DNA of 64,000 nucleotides. Origin: Monosporascus cannonballus. Lineage: Eukaryota > Ascomycota > Sordariomycetes > Xylariales. The position numbers and the translations under genes are program-made. How positions within the stretch are numbered: the stretch's first letter is position 1; every line of letters starts with the position of its first letter. This document shows, piece by piece, positions 9,596 to 22,312 of this stretch. Under the pieces are notes generated by a model. It ran no database searches and was not told the DNA's origin. It saw only the letters and a list, made by a program, of their open reading frames with translations. Where the stretch lies: positions 1 through 64,000 of the forward strand of contig QJNS01000753.1 of the NCBI GenBank assembly GCA_004154925.1. Direction: 5' to 3'.

Positions 9596-12500
9596 ATGCA
9601 CCGCCAATATGGACATGGACATGGACGCGGCTTCTCCTTTTTATCCGCCTCGGCTGTCCTTCTGATCGTAGCCAATCTGCTGATACCCGCCGCTATCCTC
9701 ATCTTTGCGACGGGCTTCTTTCCTTACAAGCCCTTCCTGCCGGGGCTGGCCCAATACCAGCCCGTGGTGGCATCAGGGTCGCCTCCCAAGCCGCCTTTCG
9801 ACCGTGTCATTTTCATGGTCGTTGATGCCCTGCGCAGGTGTGATGTTGCCTCTCTGCCCTGTCGAATTCGGTCACTAACTATGGAAACAGCGACTTCGTA
9901 TATCTCGACGGCTCCGGGTTCGAATATACGCAACAGTAAGCACACAGTCGTAAACCAATCGCTCGTGTTCCAATGCCTCGCTGACAGCTTTGCCTTCCAA
10001 CCGCCAGGCTGATCGCCAATGGCGTCGCTATACCCTTCACGGCCCATGCCACGTCTCCGACCATCACCATGCCGCGCATCAAAGCCATGACCACCGGCTC
10101 CACGCCTTCGTTCCTCGACGCCATACTGAGTTTCGACGAAGCCGACACCTCCTCTACCCTAGCCGCCCAGGACACCTGGCTGGCCCAGATGAAGGCCAAG
10201 GGGACGGGGAAGCTGGTCATGTACGGCGACGACACCTGGTTGAAGCTGTTCCCCGGCACCTTCGACCGGGCCGACGGGACCTCGAGCTTCTTCGTCTCCG
10301 ATTTCACCGAGGTTGACAACAATGTCACGAGGCACATCGCCGACGAGTTGCGCAACGATGATTGGAACGCCATGGTTCTGCATTATCTGGGCCTCGATCA
10401 CATCGGTCACAAAACCGGACCGAGAGGCCCAAATATGATCCCCAAACAGCGCGAGATGGACGACATCGTTCGAGACATATACGAGGCCATGCAGACGCAG
10501 GCCCATCTCGCGTCGGCGCTCCTGGTAGTAGCTGGGGACCACGGTATGAATGATGCCGGCAATCATGGCGCTTCATCTCCCGGAGAAACGTCAGCCGCTT
10601 TGGTTTTCATTTCGCCCAAGTTGAAGGCCATCTCGAAGGGCGTGAAGGCGCCGGCAGATTTCGCTGAAGATTTTCGATATTACGATGTAGTCGAACAATC
10701 GGATCTCGCGCCGACTCTCGGCGCTCTACTCGGATTCCCGATCCCCAAGAATAACCTCGGGGCCTTCATACCCGACTTCCTACCTCTTTGGCCGCACAGT
10801 GAGTCGCCTGGTTAAGGGGATCAAGCGATATCTGCTAATTCGCGTTAGGGAAGGATCAGCTCCATCTCCTTACACAGAACGCAGTGCAGGTTTTTGACAT
10901 CATAGCAGCTGCTTTCGGCAGCGCCGTGTCTGCCTGTCGATTGCAGAGTAGGCAATGCTCTCGACTTCCTTCGCCCGCGGGAGAATTGGCAGCCGAATGG
11001 GCCATTATCGAAGATAGTGCGGCGGCTGCGGTTGGGGATGAATCGCGTGACTCGCTGGATAGCTGGCATGATCAAACTTCAGATGTTTTCAAGGTTCAAA
11101 GCTTCACCCGAGCTTGTGCACCTGATACACTGTGCTAACGGACTACAGTGGCTAAACAAGGCCCAGAGTTTGATGAGTAGCATGGCTAGCAACTACGACA
11201 TGAACAGGTTGGCTACGGGTGCGATAGCAGCTATGATAGCCCTCGGGGCAGCCATGATTGCAGTTGTACTATCTCCCCAAACCGGAGCCGGCAACTGGGT
11301 GCCATTCGGCCTTATCACGATCCTATACGGAATTATGATGTTTGCTAGCAGCTATGTCGAGGAAGAACACCACTTCTGGTACTGGACTACTTCAGCCTGG
11401 CTCATGCTACTCGGTTTCAAAAGGTATCCAATGACGATGCCTCCTTCCTCCTTTTCCCTTGCTGGGATCCCACAGCTAACGCGGAGCCAGGTCTGCATCT
11501 CGGCCCTCAAACACGGTCCGCAGCTCATTGCCCGTAATTCTAGCGACAATGACGGCCTTCCGAGTCGTAAAAGCCTGGAACCAGACTGGTCAGAAATTCG
11601 CGGGGGAGCCAGATATCGTCACTTTGTTCCTAACGCCGCACCCCACACTGCTCTGGTGTTTCGTCATCCTGAGCTACTCTCTCATCGCCGGGCAACTGTT
11701 CGGCGCCTTGAGCACCGGGATTCCCATGCTTATCTCCGGGTCGCTTGTATCGGGCCTTCTGCTGCTAGCACTGTCCTTTAAGCTTGCCTTCACATTGGAA
11801 GACGCCCCGGAGCTAGTGGTCGGGTTCGCACGAAGGCTTGCCGACGTCCTCGTGTTTGAAGGCGGTCCAGACTTGGTAACCAGGGCCAGAGCTGTATTCA
11901 CCGGGTTAGGTCTTACCGCGCTCTGGCCGGTGGGGCTGTTGATTACCCGCCCGTCCTGGACCCCTAATCGGAAACAAGGTGAGCATCAGCTTAGGGTTCC
12001 CGCGTGAATCGGGGGGGGGGGGGGCGCGGGGCGGGGGGGGGGGGGGGGGGGGGGTGGGGGGGGNNNNNNNNNNGCCCCCCCCCCCCCCCCTTTTCTCTTC
12101 CATCTTGCCCATTTCTCGATTTGGAATCGCTCAATGCTGAGACAACTTCAACAGCCATGAGCACCCTACACCACGTGCTAACTCTCTTCCTTCTTACTCA
12201 ATCTCGAACGACCAATATCCCACTCTTCTTACTATTCCAAGTGATCTGCGCCCTTTTGGGCTCACTGAGATTACATACCATGGAGGCGTCGATAACAACC
12301 CTCCTATTGCAATTCGCGAGCTTCTTCGCGATGGGCGGCAACAACGCCATGTCGGGCGTCGACCTGTCGAGCGCCTACAACGGCATCAGCGATTTCAGCG
12401 TCGTGGCCGTCGGGGCATTGACCTTCGTCAGTAACTGGGCTGCGAGTGTGTGGTGGACGAGCGCGGGGCATCTCATGCTGCTCGAGATCATAACTCCGGC

Positions 12501-12816
12501 GGCGGCGGCATCGGCTACGCGGCGGCAAAACAGGGACGGGAAGGGAGAGGAACGGAGGAAAGCGGCGGTCCAGGGCATTGGCGAAGGAGAGGCTTGGGAG
12601 GTATGGAGGCAGCATGTGGGGCTGTTGACGGTGTTCACGGCGGCCAGCCTCGTGGCTGTTATGATTGCGTGCACGGTGCTCCGTACGCATCTATTCATCT
12701 GGACGGTGTTCTCCCCGAAGTACCTGTACAGCATGGCGTGGAGCCTGGGCATGCACCTAGGTGTGAATATTGTATTTGGGGGATTGCTATTCTGGCTCGG
12801 CCTACATGTGCACTAA
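9596..12816 (+). CDS. GPI7: GPI ethanolamine phosphate transferase 2 (Gpi7/Las21), seven exons
   Basis: This ER membrane enzyme adds ethanolamine phosphate to the second mannose of the GPI core. Exons read by eye are 9596-9837, 9891-9935, 10008-10798, 10849-11093, 11149-11423, 11491-11978 and 12155-12816, totalling 2748 nt (915 aa) with all phases consistent. An N-terminal membrane anchor is followed by an alkaline-phosphatase-fold domain: MVVDALRSDFVY (metal-binding Asp), TSPTITMPRIKAMTTG (nucleophile Thr), YGDDTW, GLDHIGHK and VAGDHGMNDAGNHG. The linker carries AQSLMSSMASNYDM, then a multi-helix membrane domain includes WNQTGQKFAGEPDI and FFAMGGNNAMSGVDLSSAYN, hallmarks of this family. Length is usual for the family. 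The exon 4 end uses a GTTCAA donor, so that boundary is the least certain. The scaffold gap falls inside the last intron. Confidence 0.93.
12011..12090. other. Assembly gap flanked by poly-G and poly-C
   Basis: A G-dominated run (about 12011-12063) leads into ten N (12064-12073), followed by a C run (12075-12090). The two sides are reverse-complement-like homopolymers, typical of low-quality read ends joined by a scaffolder. It lies within the GPI7 intron 11979-12154, so the coding frame is unaffected. Confidence 0.85.
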
Positions 12817-13799
12817 CTTCAGAGCGGAAGCACCGTACCTACCCTCTACCTAAGGCATGTAAATGATAATAATAAGTGTTACAGGATCTCGTCCCTCTGC
12901 GGCTGGCATCGCATGCCTTCTATGCGGATGAAAACGTCTCGTGCGTAAACATTCCCCTGGGAAAGCGGGAAAGGGGTTGCATATGACCAACCCCAACGTG
13001 GGCCATTCAGTCGGGTCCCTTGTGAGTCGGGGCGGATACTAAAAGCTCCGATCGTTGCGCCTAACCTATTCCGTACTGGACTTAGAGCGATGTCAAGCTT
13101 TTCGGCAGCTCTGGATGGATGCACATTGCAGTGTGATTGATTCCAGTCTGGTGCTTCTCCAGAAGGGAACGAAATTGCGAAATAAGCAAAAATGAAAATA
13201 TGAAGACACTGGATTCCGGATAGGTAAGCACGCTTTTGGACTCCAACCGTGTACGATCGGTTACCGGATTCCGTAATGGGCCTTTGTCCCAATATAACAA
13301 TTTTTTTAAGCTTGTCATCCTGACTTCTCTCTGACCACACTTTGTCTCTCTTGTGTCTTCTTATCTGCCTCTCGGCGTGATGATCATGTAATCAACCAAG
13401 GGCATATTCTCGATGGATGGCTTCCATTTTACTGTGCCATTTTATTACACGACTTACCTTAAGGGAGCTGTTCGACAGTACGAATACCCATCTCACCTGC
13501 GTGGGGTCTCCCAGCTCCATTTTCTCGTACGTTTCGCATTGTCGCATTGTTCGCGCGCTTTCCGAGATCGAGCGCTCTTGTGTTTTCGCATTTATCTACG
13601 TTCTTTAATCATCTTCCGCTTCTCGCTGTTGTTGGCTCCGCCATATACACTCAGACAAACGGACAGCATATAGTTTCACATATAATTATAACCTCCTAGT
13701 CGTCACAAGCTTCACCGAGACGGCGTGCACCCCGCGTCAGCCCCGTTCCCTTTCTATGCAATTTTCCATGGATAACAGATTTGGTCGGAAGAGACGATC
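12817..13799. promoter_or_regulatory. GPI7-SMP3 intergenic region with pyrimidine-rich SMP3 leader
   Basis: About 1 kb lies between two genes in tandem orientation. The last 300 bases before SMP3 are rich in TC tracts, typical of fungal core promoters. No gene is supported. Confidence 0.4.
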
Positions 13800-15500
13800 A
13801 TGTGGCGACGAACCTACTTATTTCTGGTGATAGTTCGGCTATGGTTGGCCTTGTCGCCGAGCTATCTCCACCCCGATGAGAACTTCCAAGGGCCCGAGGC
13901 CATCGCCGGCCAGATCTTCAGCTATCCCGTCCGTCTGACCTGGGAGTTCACGAGCGAGAACCCTATCCGAAGCGTTTTTCCCTTGTGGCCCGTCCACGGC
14001 CTGCCCATGCTCCTTCTGCGATGGCTGTGGGTTGGCAACGGTAATGACGGCGAGGTCCCGCCTATCGCCGTTTTCTATACCTTGAGGGTGCTCATGTTCG
14101 TCCTGAGCTTCGTATTGGAAGACTGGGCTATCCACGAACTCGTCCAGTCGTCCCGACATCGTCGCGTCGCCGTTCTACTCGTCGCTTCATCCTACGTCAC
14201 CTGGACCTTTCAAACCCATACCTTCTCCAACTCCGTCGAGACCCTCGTCGTCGCCTGGAGTCTCGTCCTGATCGGGCGCATTCTCGAGACAAGGCAGGGC
14301 GCTTCTGTGATGGCGTCTACCATGCTGGGTATCGTCGGTGTCTTTGGCGTCTTCAATAGGATCACGTTTCCTGCCTTCTTGCTAATCCCCGGACTTCGAC
14401 TGATACCCCATTTCATAAATAAGTAAGTCAAGCCAACCCTCGTCGCTCATCCCCGCTTACGCTAGGGTCGCCCATCTTGCTAATAGGAGTCTCTTTACCA
14501 TAGACCTTTGTCGCTTATTTCCATGGCAGCTTCTGCCTTACTTACCGTATTAATCGCCATTGCCCTCGATACCTCCTTCTACGCGTCGCATTCCATCACC
14601 TGGTCCGACTTAATACACCACCCCGTCATCACGCCCTGGAACAACGTCAGATACAATATCTCGCCCTCGAACCTGGCCGCGCACGGCTTACACCCATGGT
14701 ACCAACACTTACTGGTCAACATTCCGCTCCTCATAGGACCCGCTGCCATTCTCCTTTTTACCCACTGCCAGCGCTCCCTTGGGCTCTATTCGGCGATCTC
14801 CGGCATATTTGTCCTATCCGTCTTTCAGCACCAAGAAGCTCGGTTTCTGCAGCCTACGGTACCGCTCCTGCTATCATCGATCCAGCTTCCAAAAGATCGC
14901 AAGCGCATGAATATCTGGTTAGGTGCCTGGATCGCCTTCAACAGCATCCTAGGGCTCCTCATGGGCATCTATCACCAGGGGGGCGTCGTCCCCACGCAGG
15001 TCTTCTTGAGCAACCAGCCGGACGCTACGCGGGCCGTATGGTGGAAGACGTACATGCCGCCCATATGGCTCTTGGGCGGCAAGAGCTCCGTCTTGCGAAC
15101 TGAAGACGTGCCAGGCATGCAAGGCCCCGCCCTCCTAGAACACCTGGGTCGCATCGCGACCTGCGACATCCCAGCGGATCGCAGGAGTCTCGAGTACCTC
15201 AAGGAGCCCAACGGCACGTACCTCATAGCGCCCCGCTCGGCCGTCTGGCTGGACCCCTATCTGGAGAACAAGGGCCTCGACGGACTGAGGTTCAGGGAGG
15301 TGTGGAGCTACAGCAGGCATCTGAATATGGACGACCTGGACTGGGGGGAGGACGGGGTCTGGGATACGCTAAAGAGGGTAATCGGGCGGAGGGGGATCGT
15401 CGCCTGGAGGGTTACTAGGAGCTGTGATCGTCCGCTGGCGCGGCAAGATCACGGTGGACCCACGGCTAGTCAGTTAGCGGGACGGAATATCATGAATTAA
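13800..15500 (+). CDS. SMP3: GPI mannosyltransferase 4 (Smp3), two exons
   Basis: This dolichol-phosphate-mannose-dependent alpha-1,2-mannosyltransferase adds the fourth, side-branching mannose to the GPI precursor in the ER membrane (family GT22). Exons 13800-14422 and 14504-15500 give 539 residues; the intron has GTAAGT and TAG ends and phase 2. The N-terminus carries the GT22 motif [14 protein letters not shown] in the first luminal loop after one membrane helix. Many hydrophobic segments follow, with [15 protein letters not shown] and the conserved [15 protein letters not shown]. The soluble C-terminus is longer than the membrane core requires but fits the family. It lies directly downstream of GPI7 on the same strand. 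Confidence 0.93.
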
Positions 15501-17009
15501 ATCCGAGATAAAATGTATTACGGCGAATGATTCAGTATTGACTCTCGTGCGTGTGGCCTTGCCGTCCAGACTAATCGCACCTTTTGATAGCCACAAGTAT
15601 TCGGTCTCGGAATGTCTCAGGCATTGCGCGGAGAATAGTTGCCGTGTTGCGTGCCCAGGCTTTAGCTGATCTGGTCTGCAACAATGGGAGCTTTCATGAC
15701 CTGATCCGTTCTAACAAACCTACTTACAGAGATGGGTAAACTTAGAAAAGCACAGACCTTCTCGTGGGTCTACCAGAGAGATGGCTTCGAAAGCCCACAG
15801 CCTGTATGTTTCCGCACACTAAAGCGTCTGCCGCCGGCGTGGCCTGCCTAGGGTGCGCATGCGGCGGGGCTCTCCGTAGCTCACTCACTAACCACGGCAT
15901 ATAGGGGGGAGATGCCTAAAGACCGATTCGGGACCGACCGGGTTAGGCGACTACTTACCCGTAGCGAGCTCCCTTCTTGAGGTTGGTAGCTGGACAGAGA
16001 CGATAACCCCCTAGACAAGAAAATTGTCGAGGTTACAGAGGTCCTACGCGAGGTCTGCATCGGGGGTGTGTTGCAGCCGAGTCGTCGCATATGATAACTG
16101 GCGAGATAGACACATCATACCATCTTTTCAAGCTTCATACTAACCAGCGCAAGACGAATATCTTTCTCTGCTCCTGGGTTTTACGTCAAATCACAAGCTG
16201 GGGATAGGTATCTGACAGCCGCCCTATGGTGCTGAGTATCACGGAGTTTATGGTCCGTAAGGGGCGGGCAAGGGGGAAGGCAAAGGAATAGCAATGTGGA
16301 TAGGTATGTGGTTACTTACCGGTTTGTATGGTGATATTTGGATATCTGAAGCTATCATGATACAACTCGTGGCTAACAAATCAGGAATGCTTGTCGTTTT
16401 CAGGTGCCAAAACCAAAGCGTCTTAGTAATTTCCCCCGTGCCTCTTCCGTTCAGCTACGTAGAATAGGCGCCGCGGAATCTCGAGGCCCCCTGCCATTGG
16501 TCAGTCGTCCCGTCCGCAGTTTCTCTCACAGGCACCGTTTCGCCCACGAGCCCTACGGACTGAAACACAGAGGATGTCGACTTCCCAATCCAAGGGAGAA
16601 TTCAATGGGTTGACCAGTAAGCCCACCCCTTACCTGCAGGCGAACGAGTTGAAACTGCGCCGAAACATCGTTATCCATTGGTTTGGGAAGTTCGCGAGCC
16701 GGCGGAGATTACAGTGGTTTTTCTGTAGCCGCCGAGGACTACTCAGCTGATTGGATGGTACGCTTGCGCAGGCGAGGGCAATACACCATGGATCCTACAT
16801 GAGGCTATAAGATGTTCAGAAAAGCCATCTTCTAGTTGCTGCCGTCGTACATGTTTCGAAGAGGTGCTCACCATCGTCGTTCTTTTCAACTCTTCGAGGC
16901 TTTCGTATCCGCTGGACGGCACTACAGCCCTCATCATTCTTTTCTATCCACTCCTTTCGTCAACATCGCACATTCATTAGCCGGAGCAGATAGCATAATA
17001 GGCACGAAG
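15501..17009. other. 1.5-kb intergenic region; no gene supported
   Basis: Short frames only (70 codons or fewer), none with recognisable motifs or continuation across splice sites. The right end is presumably the promoter of the secreted lectin-like gene. Confidence 0.45.
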
Positions 17010-18629
17010 ATGATTCAGTGGCGTCCCTATATTCTTGCTGTGTCATTAGCAGCAGTCGTTACCGCGGGTCCGGTGAAACTCTCCTCCCTTCCACGCCGCG
17101 CAGTGACACAACTGGACGAGGCCGCTGTTGAGGAAGCCCATCGGCGGGACGATACCGCTACTAAGGCCTTCTCGGGGACCCAGATCAAGGTATTGCATCC
17201 AGCGCCGGCGTATGAGCCCTATCTGGGCGTAGGTGGCTAAGGTTCGCAGACATTCGATGGGAGGTGTCTGTTCGTCGACAAGCTTTCGGGCGACTTCCGC
17301 GCAAATCTCACGCCCATCCAAGTTGCCGAGTGCGATTCGACAGATGGACAGGCTTGGGATGTCGTCATCAGGGGTCGGCACAACGATGTCGAAGACTCCA
17401 TGCTGGTGGTGAACACCCTGGTCAGTCACCATTATTTGATCCCGTGACTATCAACTAATCGCCCATGATTAGACCGGCGCTTGTTTCAACTTCGACCCTC
17501 GGCGTGCCGCAGACAGTCAAGTATTTCTATTTTCGTGCGGCGGCCGCGCGGACGGAGGTACGCGATCCCTTGGTCTCGATGTTATGACTAGCTAACTTTA
17601 CATGGCCAAGGCGGTGATGTCACCGACTCTCAGCTCTTCCCCTATACTGGTGGCGCCGGTCCAGGCTCGTTCACGCCCCGTAATGATCTAGCCTCATGCT
17701 TCACCGTCACCGATAACGTCGTTGGCATCGAGCCATGTGTCTCCGGGAATCTTGACCAACTGTTCTTGTTCAGCGGTGTACCCGAGACAATCGATCCTGG
17801 CAACGGTCAGGAGCCGAACGAACCGAGCCCATCTCCGCCCCAGCCCTCCTGCGTCGTCTCGATTACCTCATCATCTGAACTGACCTCAGAGACCCCCTCA
17901 GTTATCACTGTGTCTTCACTAACAGGAACGGCAACAACCGGTACAGTCGTCACCGAGATCCCGAACCCCACGGATACCGCTCCGGTATCCGGTGCCGGCG
18001 ACGTACTGCAGCCTACCGCCGCGGCGGAAGCCCACGAGCGCGACGACACGGCGACTCGCGCGTTTGCCTCGGTCAGCATCCGAGCTTCGGACGGCCGGTG
18101 TCTATTCGTCGATCCGACCGCCGGGGACTTCCGGCAGAACCTGATCCCCATCTCGCTGGTGGAGTGCAGCGGGGCCGCGAACGAGAAGTTCGATATCGTC
18201 ATCTCCGGGCGACACAACGACGCTGCGGACTCCGCTCTGGTCGTCAGTAGCTTGGTAAGTCGCACTGGCTGGAACCAAACTCGTACGAGTCGCGCGCTGA
18301 TGATGGAGAACACAAGACGAATGGTTGTATGACTTTTGACGGGAGACGCCAGGCCGGAGACACCGTGACCATCTTTTCGTGTGGCGGTCGCGCTGACGGG
18401 GGTGAGTCGTCGATTAGCTCGGCCTTGTTATGATGATTAATAGTGCTAACCGGCGGCGCAAGACGGCTTGACGAACAGCGGACAACTGATTCCATATATC
18501 AGCGGGACCGACCTGGCGTTCACGCCTACCAGCGAGCGAAAAGTCACATGCATCGTTCCCGGCGAAGATCGGCTTGTCTCAGCCCCCTGTGCCGAGGACG
18601 GTTCCCAGATTTTCACTGTTCTTGCATGA
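17010..18629 (+). CDS. Secreted tandem-repeat ricin-B-like (beta-trefoil-like) protein
   Basis: Exons 17010-17189, 17250-17420, 17473-17557, 17611-18254, 18317-18401 and 18463-18629 total 1332 nt (443 aa), with every phase matching. A signal peptide (MIQWRPYILAVSLAAVVTAG) is followed by a dibasic LPRR Kex2-like site. Two copies of one domain follow. Each has DGRCLFVD, GDFR-N-L-PI, an E-C pair, GRHND, a Cys/FD-RR segment, SCGGRADG and a final C-terminal Cys-rich part. The pattern fits fungal ricin-B-type carbohydrate-binding domains (established family resemblance, not tested). A Ser/Thr/Pro-rich linker joins the copies. The segment preceding copy 1 (EAHRRDDTATKAF) recurs before copy 2 as EAHERDDTATRAF, so the duplication included the propeptide. 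Likely extracellular; ligand unknown. Confidence 0.82.
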
Positions 18630-20528
18630 GGATACGCTTCGCGCCTATAGACTTTATTGAATTTATTCAGATTATCTTGTATTTATTATCACTTACCGCT
18701 ACACCAGGACTAGGGCTCCTATAGCCGTCGAGGCAAAGGAATATGATGAAGTGGCAAATACCTCGCGTTTACGATCATACAAATAGTATGTATTCCAATC
18801 ACCCGGAATGCCAATCAGGCGGTACTCGTGGATGAAATTCGAGGCTCCAATATCATCTAGCGGGTAGCAAGCACCTAGGTATATGGCCTGTGGCCCTGTG
18901 TAGGTCGACCTGGTGCATGTCGTGGATCGTTACCGCAGCCCCTTAAGTTTGCAAGGGCGTTTGACGTTCTTTATGCGTCGATAAAGTGAGACAAGCAATT
19001 AGTAATAACATACGGCAGACTCAAACCTCAAGAATCGACTCTCAGTCATAGAAAGTTGTGGTATCCCCTTCTGGGTCCTCTGTGGCATACTAACGTTTAT
19101 ATAGAGGGAGCTTACCCCGCGAGTAGCTGAGGGATGGGCCGGGCATTGATGGTCACTCAACTCATCCCCTACACTTCGAATTATCTCCTAGGCTGCTTCT
19201 TCTGTCTTTCACTCTGTACCACCACTTCCCTTGACACTTTGGTAGACTTAGTACTACCTTAGCCGTCTCGGCGGCTACTATTGCATATGCCAACGCCCTC
19301 AGACTCCCAAAACTAGCGGACCTTATGCTTGTCCAGGTGGGACAATAGAAAAACATGGCATATGGAGCGAGGCGTACCACAACTTTTCGAGCGTCCGAAC
19401 TGCCGTTTCACATGAACTATGACGTGGGAGTACAGGGTACGAAGTAGAACTCCTCCGAGTGGGCGTCGGAAGAAGCCGCAAAATTACTTTATCACCGGTC
19501 TTAACTTCTTCAACTGTAAAGCGGTATAGAAGAGGATATCCTGGTCGGGCCGATGATCAAGTTGAGGAGCCCTCTCTGTCCCAATTCCACCCCTGATGGC
19601 ATCATCGGCGCGCTTGCCCGCTAGAGGCAGGCCAAGTGTAGGAGACGGGTTGTCTATGGAGTCCATCTATGCTACCCAGGATGGACGATGCTAGCTCTGC
19701 CGGGTCTAGATCTACGTAGGTCTACTCAGTAGAAGGCAACGTGTGCTGAGAACCGGAGATCGTATCGTGAATGAGGAAGCTCAAGTTAGGTCGGGAGAAC
19801 GAAGACCACAACAGCAAGTAATCATTGGCTCACCAGACACGGAAATCCATAAAGTTGAAGCCGACCTGCAGACCACGTAATGATTCTTAGGTAGCACTGC
19901 CGAGACGATGTGACGCGAGTACTCCAATTATACCATGCGATTATGCATTCTCGCAAGTCTAGTTTGGCTGTCAGGTCGCAAGCAACGGAAAGGACGAATG
20001 AGAGGCAGTACGTGGACTGTTCTGTACTCCAGTCGTTACTACCGTGGGGTATAGTTCAAGCATACGCAACGTTCAGAGAAGGTCTTCGTTGCCGCTTTTA
20101 CTAGGGGTCCCCTGGTCCCGTCCAGTGATGGTAACTTGATAATCGATGTCCCACATAGGAACCCCTCGTGTTTTCCTGAATAGGCAGGTCCCCGGGACAC
20201 GATGGCAGGGGAACCGGGAGTTGAGAACACGGCAATGATAAGCTTCGATCGGGTAGACGCAGGCACGGGTCGAACCCCGCGATTTGGAAGGTGGGCACGT
20301 CAGGGACGAGGCTATTGACATGCCTGCATATAGTAACCGGGGAAGGATCGGGGTAGGTCATGATAATAGTACTATAGTAGTACCGAGGTGACCTGGTTGT
20401 TTTGCAGCTACATATTATTTTGTTTCCCTCGTTCGCCCGTCCTTTACTATAAAGGCGAGGCCTATTCCCGCCCTTATAACGTTGGTCGTGCGCCGTAGTT
20501 TCAAGACCGCGCGGAACACTCGAACACC
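18630..20528. other. 1.9-kb intergenic region; no gene supported
   Basis: Only short frames of 60-90 codons without recognisable domains. One CACCTAGGTAT element lies near 18872. A TATAAAG-like sequence (CTATAAAGGCGAGG at about 20448) lies about 80 nt upstream of the carboxypeptidase start and may be its TATA element. Confidence 0.45.
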
Positions 20529-22018
20529 ATGAAGTTCCTTCGGACTCTCCTGCTTGTCGTGCCTCTGGCCGGGGCCGTCATACTCGACCGACAAGGCAAA
20601 GTCAGCTATGATGGCTACAAGATCTTCCGTGTTGCACCCGAGTTTGCAGATGCCGTAGAGGCTGAGCTAGAAGATCTCTCCGGCATGCACCTCATGCGCA
20701 CGGCGCAGCACTTCGACGTCGCCATCCCTCCGGAGAGCATTGAATCCTTCCAGCTACTCAACGTGTCCTCGGAACTGGTATGCGACGATGTCGGTGCGAG
20801 CATTGCCTTGGAAGGAGAGCTAGCTCCTTACGAGAGTAGGTGTTCATTCGGGAGCTAGGTCCCGTAATGGGGCCTCCCGCTAACAGAAGTCCAGGCCCCA
20901 TTCAAGCACTCGACGCTGCAGCCGCCGCGGTACCAGATCCGTCATGGTTCAGAGCGTACCACTCCTACAATGACCACCTGACCTTCTTGTCGGACTTGCA
21001 AAAGGCGTTCCCGAGCAACTCCGAGATCTTCCGAGCCGGAACGTCCTTCGAAGGCCGAGCGATCACCGGCATTCATCTATGGGGAAGCGGAGGCAAAGGA
21101 TCGAAGCCCGCCATCACTTTCCACGGCACTGTCCACGCCCGTGAATGGATTACTACTATGGTAAACTATCCCCCTGAGGAAAGTTATGGACAAGGAAACT
21201 AACAGAAATATAGGTAAACGAGTATATCCTTTGGCAGCTCGTTGTCGGCTACGGCAATGACACTACGGTGAAGGCGTACCTGGACAGCTACGACTTCTAC
21301 ATCCTCCCTGTTGTGAACCCGGATGGTAAGACCATATTCATCACCCTTTTCCTAGAAGATTGTCCTGATGTAGAAAGGCTTCGTCTATTCCCAAACCACC
21401 AACCGGCTTTGGCGCAAGAACAGACAGACCAGGTCAGGCATCAGTGCCGTGGGCACAGATATCAACCGTAACTGGCCGTACCAGTGGTCTGGGCCCGGCT
21501 CCTCAACTTCCCCCAGCGAAGAAACATACAGAGGCCAGTCTCCTGGTGACACTCCTGAAAACCTCGGCCTGCGAACCCACGTGGACAACGTTGCAAAGGC
21601 CCAGGGCCTTAAGTTGTACATTGACTGGCATAGCTTTAGCCAGCTGATCCTGCTTCCATATGGCTACTCATGCAGCGCCAGAGCCGCGAACATCAATGAG
21701 CAGATGACCCTAGCAAGGGGTGTCGCGAGTGCCATTGCGAGGCCGTACGGTACCAGGTTTGTCTATGGCCCGACCTGCTCGACGATCTACGAGACAAATG
21801 GCGGCTCGAATGATTACGTTCAGGACGTCAGCAAAGCGTAAGTTGATCTCCTACGTCTTTGCACATCTTACCTGAGCTAACCTAGAGCTAGTGAGTTCGC
21901 TTGGGCTTTTGAGCTTCGTGACACTGGCCGACACGGCTTTGCGCTACCTCCTGAGCAAATCATCCCTAGCGGCTTTGAGGCATGGGAGGGGATCAGGAAC
22001 CTTCTCAACAACTTCTAA
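20529..22018 (+). CDS. Secreted metallocarboxypeptidase, M14A family
   Basis: This is a zinc carboxypeptidase that removes C-terminal residues from peptides, made as a secreted zymogen. Exons 20529-20835, 20895-21160, 21214-21325, 21378-21837 and 21892-22018 sum to 1272 nt (423 aa). Signal peptide [16 protein letters not shown] is followed by an M14 propeptide (about residues 20-100). The catalytic domain has the zinc motif HAREW (His183, Glu186 by this model), [19 protein letters not shown], the substrate-binding NRNWPYQW, the third zinc ligand in [17 protein letters not shown], a disulphide-type Cys pair around YSCSARAA and [14 protein letters not shown], and the general base in FELRDTG. 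Length fits fungal M14A enzymes. It is convergent with the amylase gene 295 bp away. Confidence 0.93.
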
Positions 22019-22312
22019 ATGACGCGGGACTGAGCACTATACCCCCAATGCCATACTACCTCATGTGAATATGAATAGGCCTGACAATTCAATTGACTCG
22101 GGTCGTCTTGGAGGTGAGAAGCACTGAGTGAAGTGCGTATGTCCCTTGCCACAATTTCGGTCATGCCATAAAGGTCACATTCTCATCCGTACAGGTAGGA
22201 TGCATGAGCGTAGTCTTGGGAATTCCTGCCGCGTTGAGCTAGCAACAGACAAGTTAGTGGTGCATGCATGATCCCGACGTTCAGTAAGGGGTCCCGCATA
22301 TAGACCAAGGTT

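Noticed and set aside
20262..20290. GGGTTCGACCC-like T-arm on the minus strand
   Set aside because: Matches a B-box loosely but the flanks do not form a T-stem and no tRNA halves surround it.
18630..20528. Search for a small secreted effector or RNA gene
   Set aside because: Only motif-free short frames; no signal peptide with Cys pattern and no RNA secondary structure that stands out by eye.
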